Assembly (NCBI RefSeq): GCF_900095445.1
Contig: NZ_FMJL01000019.1
Coordinates: forward strand, 1-39,656
Source of the DNA: Clostridium sp. N3C
GTDB lineage: Bacteria; Bacillota; Clostridia; Clostridiales; Clostridiaceae
Length of the DNA stretch: 39,656 nucleotides
Direction of reading: 5' to 3'
The notes under the pieces are model-generated. The model saw only the letters and a program-made list of their open reading frames with translations, ran no database searches and was not told the DNA's origin. Both the position numbers and the translations under genes were made by a program. This document shows positions 1 to 8,445 of this stretch, piece by piece (within the stretch, counting starts at the first letter, position 1; every line of letters starts with the position of its first letter).

Positions 1-1016
1 ACTATTGAGGATTAATATACCTAATACTATTGTAAATTCTTTTTCGGTTATACCAAGATTCTATGTACTCAAATATAGCTAATCTGGAAGCATCAGGATC
101 ATAATATTTAACTAGATTTACCTCTTATTTCTTTAAGAATGCCTGAAAAGATTCAATACAAGTGTTATCATAAGGATTACCTTTTCTAATAAAAGAATGG
201 AGGATTCCTTTTGCAGAAAGAAAACTTTCAAACTCATGACTTGTGTACTGAGATCCTAAATTACTTTGTAAGATAATTCATTCTGTATTTTTAACATTTA
301 AGCAAGCATTTTTATTGCTTGCACAACTAACTCCGCATACATACAAGTTTCATAAACATAGCCTATAATCCTTTTTACTATAGAAATCCATTACAGAAAC
401 AAGATAATTCCATCCATTCTTGAGATCATTAATATAGATTATATCAGTACACCGTTTTTAATTTATATTTTTAGCTTCAAAATCTCTATTGATAATATTT
501 TCTTTTTCTCTAAAAATAGGTTTATCTTTTTATCTCAGCTTTAAATTTTTCAGTTTCCTTTTGAAGTTTTAAAGGCACACTAACTAAAGCATTATAATAA
601 GTATTCTTGCAAACTTCTACGCTTTCCAGATACATTTTACAGTATATTTTGACTTGCATTTTTCAATAAATGCAACAATTTCTTTTATCGTTTTGTCTCA
701 AATATGGCGGTAGCTTTTTTTAATATTTCATTCTCCATTTCAAGTTCTTCTATACGTTTTTGCAATTCTTGATACTCTTTGGCTGTAATTTCTTTATTAT
801 CAACTTACTTTTACTGAAAAATATTGTTTCACCCAATTATAAATAATTACTGTTGTTACGCCATATTCACGGCTAAGTTCTAGCACAGACTTACCACATC
901 CATACATATATACTATTTGTTATTTAAAGCCTTCCATGTATCAGTTTCTACTCTTGACATTATTTAACACACCTTTCTTGTTTTAATTTCACTGTGTTAA
1001 ACTTTTCATGTCCGCA
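1..1016 (-). pseudogene. IS3-family (IS150-like) transposase relic
   Basis: Read on the minus strand from an ATG at 960, broken frames give an IS3-type OrfA (start MSRVETDTWKALNN, an HTH-like stretch LELSREYGVTTVIIYNW, then a coiled ELEMENEILKKA segment) followed by OrfB pieces such as FISRKGNPYDNTCIESF-like and WYNRKRIYNSIRYINPQ near position 1. Stops and indels interrupt every frame, for example an in-frame TAG soon after the start, so no transposase can be made. A terminal-repeat-like sequence (TGCGGACATGAAAAG on the minus strand) ends near 1016, about 50 bp from the stop of the neighbouring flippase relic. The other end lies at or beyond the window edge. Family assignment is good; the exact IS name is not recognised. 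Confidence 0.8.
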
Positions 1017-1068
1017 ATTATATACTAATACCATCTTATATTTTTTAATATGTATTTAACAGTTATAT

Positions 1069-2485
1069 TTATTTGCTAAGATGATTGCTATTAATGAGCA
1101 TCAATTTATTGTAGACTTTCTTAAAGTATATCCAAACAATATCCACTATTTGTTTTGTGCTTTGTCTCATTAATAACAAAATTATTACTACACCTGATGC
1201 ATAATATATAATCATTCCTATTATTGCAGACAGTTTATGTCCACAAATCAAGTATGATCCAAGTAACAGAATTATTGCAAAATATTCACTAGAATTAAAT
1301 CTAATATCCTTACTTTCACACTCACAAATGACAAGCCATATAATTGATGTTATTAACGTTGCAACAGCGATGGACCACATTGATTTAAATACAGTATACA
1401 ACACTCCATTTAATATAGTACCAACAGTAATCATAATTAGCATCTGTTTGAAATATCTAGACTGTTTCAGTTCTGCTTTATATATATTAACATAAATTCC
1501 CCTAATTACTACAAGAAAAGCTTGTGCAGCAAATAAGAAGAACATTACTGATATTGCTCCTATATATTTATGCAAAAAATTTTCAAGGATCCATTTTAAT
1601 GGAAAAGCCGCACCAATAATTATAAATCCCCAAATCAAAACTAAATTTTTTAATTTTTTTGTATTTTGTATATTTATATCTTTACAGAAATAATTATATA
1701 ATGTAACAGTTATAGGTGTCATAAATGTATTTATAATATTCTCCATACTAACTGCAAACGAATATAATGCAAATGCAGTAGTATCCATTAAAATTTTAAT
1801 AAATACTCTATCAATTCCAGTGAAAAAATGCTCGAAAAATTCCCTAACATTAATACAAATCCGAGTTTAATATTAGAAGAATATTCGTGAATCGAAAATT
1901 GCCCAACTATATGTAATCCTATTTTTTTTCTTAAAGAAAAAATTAAAATTAATACAGTTACACATCCTGCAATAACCTGTACATTAATATAAGAATAATA
2001 TGAATCTGATTTTATAAAGAAAATAAGCATCATCTGAGCTAGAAAAACTAGTATTTTTTCAAAGTTCAAAGCTCTTCCATAATCCTGAAATTCACCTGTA
2101 GCTTGAAATAAAGATTTCAAATATCCCAAAACATTAGTCACTAACATTCCAATTGAAAATGCTAGTATTAAAAAACTGCCCCTTATTAAACCAACCAATA
2201 AAAGGATACATGCCATTACACTTTCGAGTATTATATAATTAAAAAAATTATTACTAATATCATTTGTGCTTATTGATGATATTTTTTTACCTCCATATTT
2301 CAAATACATACCATCATTATATCCTAAGCTAAAAAATCCTGCATAAGTTATATATATAGCACATACGTTTTAATCATAGCGTATGATTCAACTGAAAGAT
2401 ATTTTGGTAACATAAAATTAGCAATTAAATTTATAAGCAAATTAATAATATTTGCAAACATAACATATACTATATCTTTTTTCAT
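1069..2485 (-). pseudogene. Wzx-type polysaccharide flippase, broken by two frameshifts
   Basis: Three consecutive minus-strand reading-frame pieces join into one multi-spanning membrane protein of roughly 470 residues, the usual length for the Wzx/PST flippase family that moves undecaprenyl-linked repeat units across the membrane. The start is the ATG at 2485, preceded by GAGGTAG, giving MKKDIVYVMFANI. The first break is a TA-repeat tract at 2349-2358: removing one TA joins YVLYI to TYAGFFSLGYNDG. The second is a six-A tract (T on the coding strand) at 1823-1828: adding one base joins FSSIF to FTGIDRVFIKILMDTT. The 3' end appears complete and stops 50 bp before the IS3 relic. Both lesions are in slippage-prone tracts, so a phase-variable gene, recent decay or read error are all possible. 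Family call is from hydrophobic pattern and motif recognition. Confidence 0.72.
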
Positions 2486-2744
2486 GTTCACTACCTCATT
2501 ACAATAAACTATAGCAACACTGAAAATCATTTCATAAACATTAATCCAAGAATCAATTAGAAACTTACTTTTGTATAAACATTGATACAAATTTTAATCA
2601 AAACAACTATTCAAATGAAACTGTATAATACGCAAAAGTTTTTATGTCTTTAATTATCTTCTTCCAACTCTTTATTCCATTTTTTTCTTAACACGATAAA
2701 ATAGAATATACCTGCTATGATACCAGCATAAAATACACTTTGAA
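2486..2744 (-). other. Degraded coding remnant between rmlC relic and flippase
   Basis: No intact gene is visible. On the minus strand one frame between about 2760 and 2665 reads FQSVFYAGIIAGIFYFI then VLRKKWNKELEEDN and a stop, which looks like the last membrane helix and charged tail of a lost membrane protein. It joins directly to the rmlC remnant, suggesting a deletion junction. I do not recognise the family. Confidence 0.35.
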
Positions 2745-2871
2745 AAGTACTAAAAAACCATGAGCAAAACCTTTATGTTTCCATAAAATGACCTCTATGA
2801 TCTCCAAAGACTTGATCCTCAATAATGTATAAACCTTTTATAGGAACTTCTGTAAATTTAAACTTACCCAA
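2745..2871 (-). pseudogene. rmlC: dTDP-4-dehydrorhamnose 3,5-epimerase (rmlC) relic with internal deletion
   Basis: From a TTG at 2871, 9 bases after the rmlB stop and preceded by AAGGAAAG, the minus strand reads GKFKFTEVPIKGLYIIEDQ then VFGDHRGHFMET and a stop at 2773-2775. This is the conserved N-terminus of RmlC. Directly after it, in another frame, GFAHGFLVL appears; that motif normally lies near residue 120 of RmlC. About 80 residues are therefore missing, and the sequence then runs into an unrelated membrane-protein tail. The product cannot be an active epimerase. Its position just downstream of rmlB matches the normal rml operon, so this locus once made dTDP-rhamnose or a related sugar. 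Confidence 0.75.
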
Positions 2872-2880
2872 GACTCTTAA

Positions 2881-3936
2881 CTACTTTCCTTCATACATAT
2901 TCTTGTAGTAGTTAGCATACTCTCCAGAAGTAATTCTTTGCATCCATTCCCTGTTTTCTAAATACCATTGTATTGTCTTAACAATTCCAACCTCAAAGGA
3001 GGTTTCTGGATACCATCCCAACTCTTCCTTTATCTTAGTTGGATCTATGCCGTATCTTCTATCATGTCCCTTTCTATCTTCTACATATGTTATTAAATCT
3101 TCTGTAACCTCATCATCTACATTTTCATTTATGTAATCTATAACTGTTTTAACTATTGTTATATTTGTTCTCTCGTTATGTCCGCCTACATTATATACTT
3201 CCCCAAGTCTGCCATTCTTAATCACCATATCAATAGCTTTACAATGATCTTCAACATATAGCCAATCTCTTATATTCAATCCATCTCCATATACCGGTAG
3301 GGATTTTTTATTTAAACAGTTATTAATAAGTAGTGGTATTAGTTTTTCAGGAAATTGATATGGTCCATAGTTATTGGAACATCTGGTTATGTTTATAGGC
3401 ATTTTATATGTATCCCAGTAGGCCTTAACTACCATATCTGCTCCAGCCTTACTTGAAGAATACGGACTATGAGGATCTAAAGGGGTACTTTCTGTAAAGT
3501 AACCAGTTTCTCCTAAACTTCCATAAACCTCATCTGTGGAAACCTGAAGATACTTCTTTCCTTCCTTAAAATGTTCTCCAACTTCCCAAGCCTTTTTAGC
3601 GGCATTTAATAAGGTAACTGTTCCCAAAACATTGGTTTGTACAAATACTTCAGGATTCTTTATGCTTCTGTCCACATGAGATTCTGCAGCAAAGTTCACC
3701 ACATAATCTATATCATATTTTTCAAATAACCCTTCCACCAAAGTCTTGTCGCAAATATCCCCTTGGACAAAAATATAATTTTCATTGTTTTCCACAGATT
3801 TTAGATTTTCTAAATTTCCTGCATAGGTGAGCTTGTCCAAATTAATTATCTTAATATCTTTATATTTATTGAGCATATATATTACAAAATTTGATCCTAT
3901 AAAACCAGCTCCACCGGTTACCAAGTAAGTTTTCAT
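2881..3936 (-). CDS. rmlB: dTDP-glucose 4,6-dehydratase RmlB
   Basis: This SDR-family enzyme converts dTDP-glucose to dTDP-4-keto-6-deoxyglucose in the cytoplasm, step two of dTDP-rhamnose synthesis. The protein is about 351 residues from ATG 3936, which follows GGAGAG/GAAGAG; a longer TTG start at 3954 is less likely. Visible features are the NAD-binding GGAGFIGS motif at residues 8-15, the active-site VSTDEVYG segment, the SPYSSSKAG block containing the YxxxK pair, and the family signature TRCSNNYGPYQFPEKLIP. Length and motifs are normal and the frame is open throughout. Upstream is the intact sugar transferase; downstream is the rmlC relic. No rmlD is in the window, so the product may feed another sugar or go unused. 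Confidence 0.95.
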   Translation of the reverse strand: MKTYLVTGGAGFIGSNFVIYMLNKYKDIKIINLDKLTYAGNLENLKSVENNENYIFVQGDICDKTLVEGLFEKYDIDYVVNFAAESHVDRSIKNPEVFVQTNVLGTVTLLNAAKKAWEVGEHFKEGKKYLQVSTDEVYGSLGETGYFTESTPLDPHSPYSSSKAGADMVVKAYWDTYKMPINITRCSNNYGPYQFPEKLIPLLINNCLNKKSLPVYGDGLNIRDWLYVEDHCKAIDMVIKNGRLGEVYNVGGHNERTNITIVKTVIDYINENVDDEVTEDLITYVEDRKGHDRRYGIDPTKIKEELGWYPETSFEVGIVKTIQWYLENREWMQRITSGEYANYYKNMYEGK

Positions 3937-3997
3937 ATTCTCTTCACTCTCCAACTCTAGTTATCATTCTATGAAAATAGTGTTTGTCTATTTTCTC

Positions 3998-4666
3998 CTA
4001 CTTAGCATTCTCATCTCCAAACAAAACAAAAAAAGTCTTAAATATCAACTTCAAATCCACCCAAAGATTTCTTTCTTCTATATACTTTATATCTAATTTC
4101 ATCCAATCTTCAAAACCAATACTATTTCTACCCATTACCTGCCAGTAACATGTTAAGCCTGGTTTTGCTAATAATTTCAATTTATGATATTCGTTAAATT
4201 GTGCGACCTCGCTTGGTAGATTTGGTCTTGGACCTACTAAGGACATATCCCCTTTTATCACATTAAATAATTGAGGAAGCTCGTCAATACTTGTCTTTCT
4301 TATCAACTTACCAACTCTTGTTATTCTTGGATCATTGGTCATTTTAAACATTGGTCCAGACATTTCGTTTTTGTCCATTAACTTTTCCTTTAGCTCTTCT
4401 GCATCCACTACCATGGAACGAAATTTATACATTTTAAAGAGCTTTCCACCTTTTCCTACTCTTTGTTGAGAAAAAAATACCGGTCCTTTAGAATCTAATT
4501 TTATAGCTATTGCTGTAATCAACATTAAAGGACTTAAAACGACAATGCCTAGCATTGAAAAAAATATGTCAAAAAATCTTTTCACCGCAAAATAAGCTAA
4601 ACTTTTTTGGTGTTTTATATTCAATTTACAATTTTTATCTAGTTTATCAACCATTGTATCTTTCAC
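3998..4666 (-). CDS. Undecaprenyl-phosphate sugar-1-phosphate transferase (intact copy)
   Basis: A bacterial sugar transferase (PF02397, WbaP/WcaJ/EpsL-like) that starts a polysaccharide repeat by moving a sugar-1-phosphate from a nucleotide sugar to undecaprenyl phosphate at the inner membrane face. I chose GTG 4666, which has GGAGG seven bases upstream, giving about 222 residues; a TTG further upstream is unlikely. It has one N-terminal membrane segment (about 30-55), the conserved GPVFFSQQRVGK and KFRSMVVDAE blocks, then KTSIDELPQLFNVIKGDMS and LVGPRPNLP, and a C-terminal GLTCYWQVMGRNS block. It is the short, single-hairpin type. This is the only intact initiating transferase in the window, so it may also serve the large operon at 14-32 kb. 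A frameshifted paralogue lies at 6214-6881. Confidence 0.93.
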   Translation of the reverse strand: MKDTMVDKLDKNCKLNIKHQKSLAYFAVKRFFDIFFSMLGIVVLSPLMLITAIAIKLDSKGPVFFSQQRVGKGGKLFKMYKFRSMVVDAEELKEKLMDKNEMSGPMFKMTNDPRITRVGKLIRKTSIDELPQLFNVIKGDMSLVGPRPNLPSEVAQFNEYHKLKLLAKPGLTCYWQVMGRNSIGFEDWMKLDIKYIEERNLWVDLKLIFKTFFVLFGDENAK

Positions 4667-4709
4667 GATTAATCCTCCAAACAAGATATTTTTCCGAAGT
4701 TCATAAGAT

Positions 4710-4738
4710 ATTATACAAAATTGATTAATTTGCTGTAA
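4710..4738 (-). promoter_or_regulatory. Sigma-A type promoter of the intact sugar transferase
   Basis: On the minus strand TTACAG (4738-4733), a 17-base spacer and a perfect TATAAT (4715-4710) lie about 44 bases before the GTG start. The frameshifted paralogue has the same arrangement at nearly the same distance, which supports both. Confidence 0.6.
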
Positions 4739-5025
4739 AGGGTGAAAGCCAAAAGTTTAATATAAGCCATTTAATTTTACAATAATAGCAAATTTTCTTG
4801 TTATTGTTATTATCACCCTCCTTTTCTATCTGATACATTACAACAAAAATCACAATTATACTTCTATTATAAAAGAGTGTTTATCTAAATTTTACAGTAA
4901 TTTTATAGTATTATTCCATTAAAACTTACTTAAACAATATATATAATCTGCCTTTCTTACATGAAAATTATTGCTAAGAGCGTTGATATTACTTGATTCT
5001 ACAATTATAGCATCTTTTAAGGTAC

Positions 5026-5054
5026 TTTACAATATAATAAAAACAAGATATAAT
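5026..5054 (+). promoter_or_regulatory. Sigma-A type promoter of the truncated small protein gene
   Basis: TTTACA (5026-5031), exactly 17 bases, then TATAAT (5049-5054). The element before the paralogous gene at 7522 has the same -35, spacer length and -10, so the two promoters are probably duplicates. Confidence 0.65.
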
Positions 5055-5150
5055 CTATATAATAAACCACTAGAAATTTATTACATAAATTCAATATATA
5101 GAATAAGCTGTGATTAATTGATTATTTTCTACCAAAAAGGCGGTGGTAAC

Positions 5151-5348
5151 TTGAACAAAGGGAAGATTATTTTTACAACATTATTTATAGCTGCTTCTTC
5201 CATTTTTGCATTGAACTATTATTTCAACAATGAGATAGTTTCATCTGTAATAAAAGAAATTTTTTCTACTACGGAAAATTCTTATAAAAAGGATCTTTCC
5301 CATAATTTCTTAAAAATTATTGCTACTAATTTTCTTCCGCAATTCTGA
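5151..5348 (+). pseudogene. Truncated paralogue of the Ser/Thr-rich membrane-anchored protein
   Basis: The likely start is TTG 5151 behind AAGGCGGTGG, giving about 65 residues. The N-terminus MNKGKIIFTTLFIAASSIF is a membrane anchor clearly paralogous to that of the gene at 7522; the run encoding IAASSIFA is identical for 24 bases, and both genes share a TTG start, G-rich ribosome site and promoter layout. After residue ~50 (SYKKDL) similarity ends and the frame closes within 20 residues, overlapping the convergent rmlA 3' end by 23 bp. The long Ser/Thr/Asn-rich tail of the full paralogue is missing. It could still be expressed as a small membrane protein, but it looks like a 3'-truncated duplicate cut off when rmlA was placed next to it. 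Confidence 0.7.
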
Positions 5349-6192
5349 TCAAGTATTTTCCGTACTCTATTTTAGTTAAAGGCTCCGCTAATCTTAGTAA
5401 CTGCTCCTTATTTATAAAGCCCTTTCGATAAGCAATTTCCTCTATACAAGCTACATACATACCTTGTCTAGTCTGCACTGCTTCTACAAAGTTAGATGCT
5501 TCCAGCATTCCTCTGTGAGTTCCAGTGTCTAACCAAGCCATTCCTCTACCAAAGAGTTCTACTTTTAGCTTTCCCCTTCTCAAATACTCATTATTTACTG
5601 CTGTTATTTCCAACTCACCTCTAGGAGAAGGTTTTAAATTCTTTGCTATTTCTACCACATCGTTGTCATAAAAATATAATCCTGGAACTGCATAATTTGA
5701 TTTAGGTTTCTCTGGCTTTTCTTCTATACTAATAACATTGCCTTTACTATCAAACTCTACCACTCCAAATTCCCTTGGATTGCTTACGTGATATCCGAAA
5801 ATGGTAGCTCCTTCTCTTTCAGAAGCCTTCTTCAATCTTTCAGAAAAGCCATATCCATAAAATACATTGTCTCCTAACACAAGGGCTACTTTATCCTTAC
5901 CTATAAACTCTTCTCCTACTAAAAAAGCATCTGCCAATCCTCTAGGTTGCTCCTGCACTGCATAGCTGAAATTTACCCCAATCTTACTACCGTCACCTAA
6001 AAGCTCCTTAAAGCAATTTATATCTCTTGGTGTAGATATAATTAAGATATCTCTAATCCCTGCCAACATTAACACAGACAAAGGATAGTAAATCATTGGT
6101 TTATCATATATAGGTAATATCTGTTTTGAAACTGCTATTGTCACAGGATGTAATCTTGTACCTGCTCCCCCTGCTAAAATTATTCCCTTCAT
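5326..6192 (-). CDS. rmlA: Glucose-1-phosphate thymidylyltransferase RmlA
   Basis: It makes dTDP-glucose from dTTP and glucose-1-phosphate, the entry step to dTDP-6-deoxysugars. The 288-residue protein begins at ATG 6192 behind AGGAGGACACTAA. The nucleotide-binding [11 protein letters not shown] motif is at residues 8-18, followed by [18 protein letters not shown], the sugar-binding [10 protein letters not shown] and VEEKP-like [14 protein letters not shown] blocks, and [17 protein letters not shown], all typical. Length is normal for the short RmlA type. It follows the frameshifted transferase copy directly in the same direction and its last 23 bp overlap the truncated small gene on the other strand. 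In the window only RmlA and RmlB of the rhamnose route remain intact. Confidence 0.95.
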   Translation of the reverse strand: MKGIILAGGAGTRLHPVTIAVSKQILPIYDKPMIYYPLSVLMLAGIRDILIISTPRDINCFKELLGDGSKIGVNFSYAVQEQPRGLADAFLVGEEFIGKDKVALVLGDNVFYGYGFSERLKKASEREGATIFGYHVSNPREFGVVEFDSKGNVISIEEKPEKPKSNYAVPGLYFYDNDVVEIAKNLKPSPRGELEITAVNNEYLRRGKLKVELFGRGMAWLDTGTHRGMLEASNFVEAVQTRQGMYVACIEEIAYRKGFINKEQLLRLAEPLTKIEYGKYLIRIAEEN

Positions 6193-6213
6193 TTAGTGTC
6201 CTCCTATTTTATC

Positions 6214-6881
6214 CTACTTAGCATTCTTATCCCCAAACAAAACAAAAATGTCTTAAATATCAACTTTACATCAAGCCAAAAATTTCTCTCTTCTATGTAT
6301 TTTATATCCAAATTTTATCCATTTCTCAAAACCAATACTGTTCCTCCCATAACCTGCCAGTAACAAGTTAATCCCAGTTTTGCTAAGAGTTTTAATTTAT
6401 GATATTTGCTAAACTGTTCCACTTCCTTTGGCAAATTGGGTCTTGGTCCTACTAAGGACATATCTCCTTTTATCACATTAAACAATTGGGGAAGCTCATC
6501 AACGCTTGTCTTTCTTATCAACTTACCAACTCTTGTTATCCTTGGATCATTGGTCATTTTAAACATTGGTCCAGACATTTCGTTTTTATCCATTAACTTT
6601 TCCTTTAGCTTTTCTGCATCCACTACCATGGAACGAAATTTATACATTTTAAAGAGCTTTCCGTCTTTTCCCACTCGTTGTTGAGAAAAAAATACTGGCC
6701 CTTTAGAATCTATTTTTATAGCTATTGCTGTAATTAACATAATAGGACTTAAAATAATTATTCCTAAAATAGAAAGAAATAAATCTATAAATCTCTTCAC
6801 AGCAAAATAAGCTATACCTTTTTCCCATTTTATATCTAATATATATTCTTCTTCTAGTTTTTCAAGTGTTGCTTCTTCCAT
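6214..6881 (-). pseudogene. Second copy of the sugar-phosphate transferase, frameshifted
   Basis: From ATG 6881 (behind AGAGGT) the frame is open for 188 residues and carries the same blocks as the intact copy: a membrane segment, GPVFFSQQRVGK, KFRSMVVDAE, DELPQLFNVIKGDMS and LVGPRPNLP. It then shifts at the QVMGRNS motif, where one base is missing (near 6345), so the protein ends VMGGTVLVLRNG. Downstream a +1 near 6309 restores the frame and a further -1 near 6245 loses it again before a fossil AATGCTAAGTAG end identical to that of the intact copy. The C-terminal ~35 residues that follow the QVMGRNS motif are lost. Multiple indels argue for genuine decay rather than a single read error. The open part is almost identical in its core to the copy at 3998-4666. 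Confidence 0.85.
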
Positions 6882-6925
6882 GATTATACCTCTAAATAAC
6901 CCATAATTTTGGAATTACTCTAAAT

Positions 6926-6954
6926 ATTATACATAATTTCGTAATTTATTGCAA
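6926..6954 (-). promoter_or_regulatory. Sigma-A type promoter of the frameshifted transferase / rmlA
   Basis: Minus-strand TTGCAA (6954-6949), 17-base spacer, TATAAT (6931-6926), about 45 bases before the ATG at 6881. It likely still drives rmlA through the pseudogene. Confidence 0.6.
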
Positions 6955-7393
6955 AGAAGGATGTTAACCAATATATTTAATTATCGTATTTAATTCCTAT
7001 TATTAACTTATTAATATATAAATCACTATTTATACCAAACACTTATTTAGTGGTATTTCGACATCAAAAATTATCACTTTTTTTATTTTTAAAACTTTTT
7101 ATACATATTTTAAAATAATACTATATAACATTTTAAATTTTACAGTTATATCCACTTATAATCTTTTTCAATCTTCCTTTTAGACGTATAAAAATCTACA
7201 GAATGTTTACAATTTAAATCTTACTTTTTCATTTTTTAATGAACTTTGTGGTAAATTTGATAATATTTATATAAAAAATTTAAGATTAGTTCTTAGGGCT
7301 TTTACTAAATATTTATATGTAATAAATTCACATCTTATGATATTTTAATCTTAATTTCACTTAATTCTGATGTAACACTGTCCTTTATATACC

Positions 7394-7422
7394 TTTACAA
7401 TAGTGTAAAAATACGATATAAT
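7394..7422 (+). promoter_or_regulatory. Sigma-A type promoter of the Ser/Thr-rich protein gene
   Basis: TTTACA (7394-7399), exactly 17 bases, TATAAT (7417-7422), leaving a leader of about 90 bases before the TTG start. It matches the promoter at 5026-5054. Confidence 0.65.
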
Positions 7423-7521
7423 TCTATTTAATATCTTAATTTACTAATAATTACAACAAATTTATATACATCCAAGACATTAGATCCATTTTATTATTCC
7501 CTAGGAAAAGGAGGTGATAGA

Positions 7522-8277
7522 TTGAATAAGAAAACAGTTGCTTTGGTAACAGCGGTTATAGCTGCTTCTTCCATTTTTGCAATGAGCTATTATTACAAAA
7601 GCAAGTTAAGTAAATCTATATTAAACATTAATACTTCCACTACTAATAATTCCTATAAAGGTAATCTTTCAGATGACACCGAGGATGCTAATACAACAGG
7701 AACAGATTCTACTAAAGAAAGTACAAACAACAGTGACATAAAAGAAGAAGATTCTGAAGTGGGACAGGATAGTAGCAAGAGTTCAGAAAATGATTCCAAG
7801 AATAATAGTGATAAAAATAATAATTCAACTAATAAAGCAAGTTCTTCTACAGATAATTCTAAGAATAAATCCAATAGTAATAGTAGCAAAACTACACCTT
7901 CAAATAAAAGAATTAACCAATCTACTGTAATTAGTACAGGCAATACTTCTGTCAACGGTTCTACTTCTGATACAGGAAACAGTAAACAGAATACTGATAA
8001 TACTGAAATATTAAAAGAACCTACAGCAGCAAATACAACTAATGAACTTTACATCCCCCCCACTAGTTCTTCAATACATACTGAACAGTCACCGCCTAGC
8101 GAAGCTCAGCAGCCTACAAGTGATTCTAGCGAAAATGATAGCTCAGGTTCAAAGAGCGATTCTAATAATACAACAAAGCCGGATAATGCTACTGACAGCG
8201 GAACTTCTTACGATTCCTCCTCTTCCGGCGAAATAACAACTGAATCAGCCAGTGAAAACGGAAACCCACTCCATTGA
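7522..8277 (+). CDS. Membrane-anchored Ser/Thr/Asn-rich low-complexity surface protein
   Basis: The start is TTG 7522 behind a strong AAAGGAGGTGATAGA. The 251-residue product has one N-terminal hydrophobic segment (about residues 5-24, ending SSIFAMSYYY), which could be a signal anchor, followed by about 220 residues made almost wholly of Ser, Thr, Asn, Asp, Lys and Gly with no recognisable fold and no sortase motif. The tail resembles a disordered, possibly glycosylated stalk outside the membrane. No enzyme function can be proposed. It stands divergent to a sugar-phosphate transferase copy, as does its truncated paralogue at 5151, which suggests a long-lived pairing. A terminator follows at 8324-8359. 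Function unknown. Confidence 0.75.
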   Translation: MNKKTVALVTAVIAASSIFAMSYYYKSKLSKSILNINTSTTNNSYKGNLSDDTEDANTTGTDSTKESTNNSDIKEEDSEVGQDSSKSSENDSKNNSDKNNNSTNKASSSTDNSKNKSNSNSSKTTPSNKRINQSTVISTGNTSVNGSTSDTGNSKQNTDNTEILKEPTAANTTNELYIPPTSSSIHTEQSPPSEAQQPTSDSSENDSSGSKSDSNNTTKPDNATDSGTSYDSSSSGEITTESASENGNPLH

Positions 8278-8323
8278 ATTATAGATTAGGAAAGATCTTT
8301 TTAAGATAGTGACTGTAAAAGCT

Positions 8324-8363
8324 AAAAATAGTTGGCAGTTTTCCCTACCAACTATTTTTTATT
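8324..8363 (+). terminator. Rho-independent terminator after the Ser/Thr-rich protein gene
   Basis: AAAAATAGTTGG (8324-8335) pairs perfectly with CCAACTATTTTT (8348-8359) around a 12-base loop and runs into a T-rich tail. Confidence 0.85.
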
Positions 8364-8445
8364 TTTAAATTTTTTTATAATAACCTGTTAAACCTTCCAA
8401 CATTTGCATATTTAGTAATAGAATATATGTTTGGAGGATGATAGA

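Larger units (their letters stand above)
4667..5150. other. Divergent intergenic region with two promoters
   Basis: This 484-bp AT-rich gap separates the intact sugar transferase (minus) from the truncated small protein gene (plus). It holds a promoter-like element for each gene, listed separately. No RNA gene or convincing terminator is seen. The arrangement parallels the 640-bp gap at 6882-7521 in front of the paralogous pair. Confidence 0.6.
6882..7521. other. Divergent intergenic region, very AT-rich
   Basis: A 640-bp gap between the frameshifted transferase (minus) and the Ser/Thr-rich protein gene (plus). It holds one promoter-like element facing each way, listed separately. The middle (about 6960-7380) is extremely AT-rich, with no gene, repeat or RNA that I can support. 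Confidence 0.6.

Noticed and set aside
4713..4772. Short 19-codon minus-strand frame before the intact transferase
   Set aside because: No ribosome binding site, and it overlaps the predicted promoter.
6406..6684. Plus-strand open frame of 92 codons opposite the frameshifted transferase
   Set aside because: It is the antisense of conserved PF02397 codons, has no ribosome site, and a similar frame is not kept opposite the intact copy.
7653..7955. Minus-strand 100-codon frame rich in Leu opposite the Ser/Thr-rich gene
   Set aside because: Low-complexity Ser codons read backward give Leu/Glu runs; no start signal or promoter.
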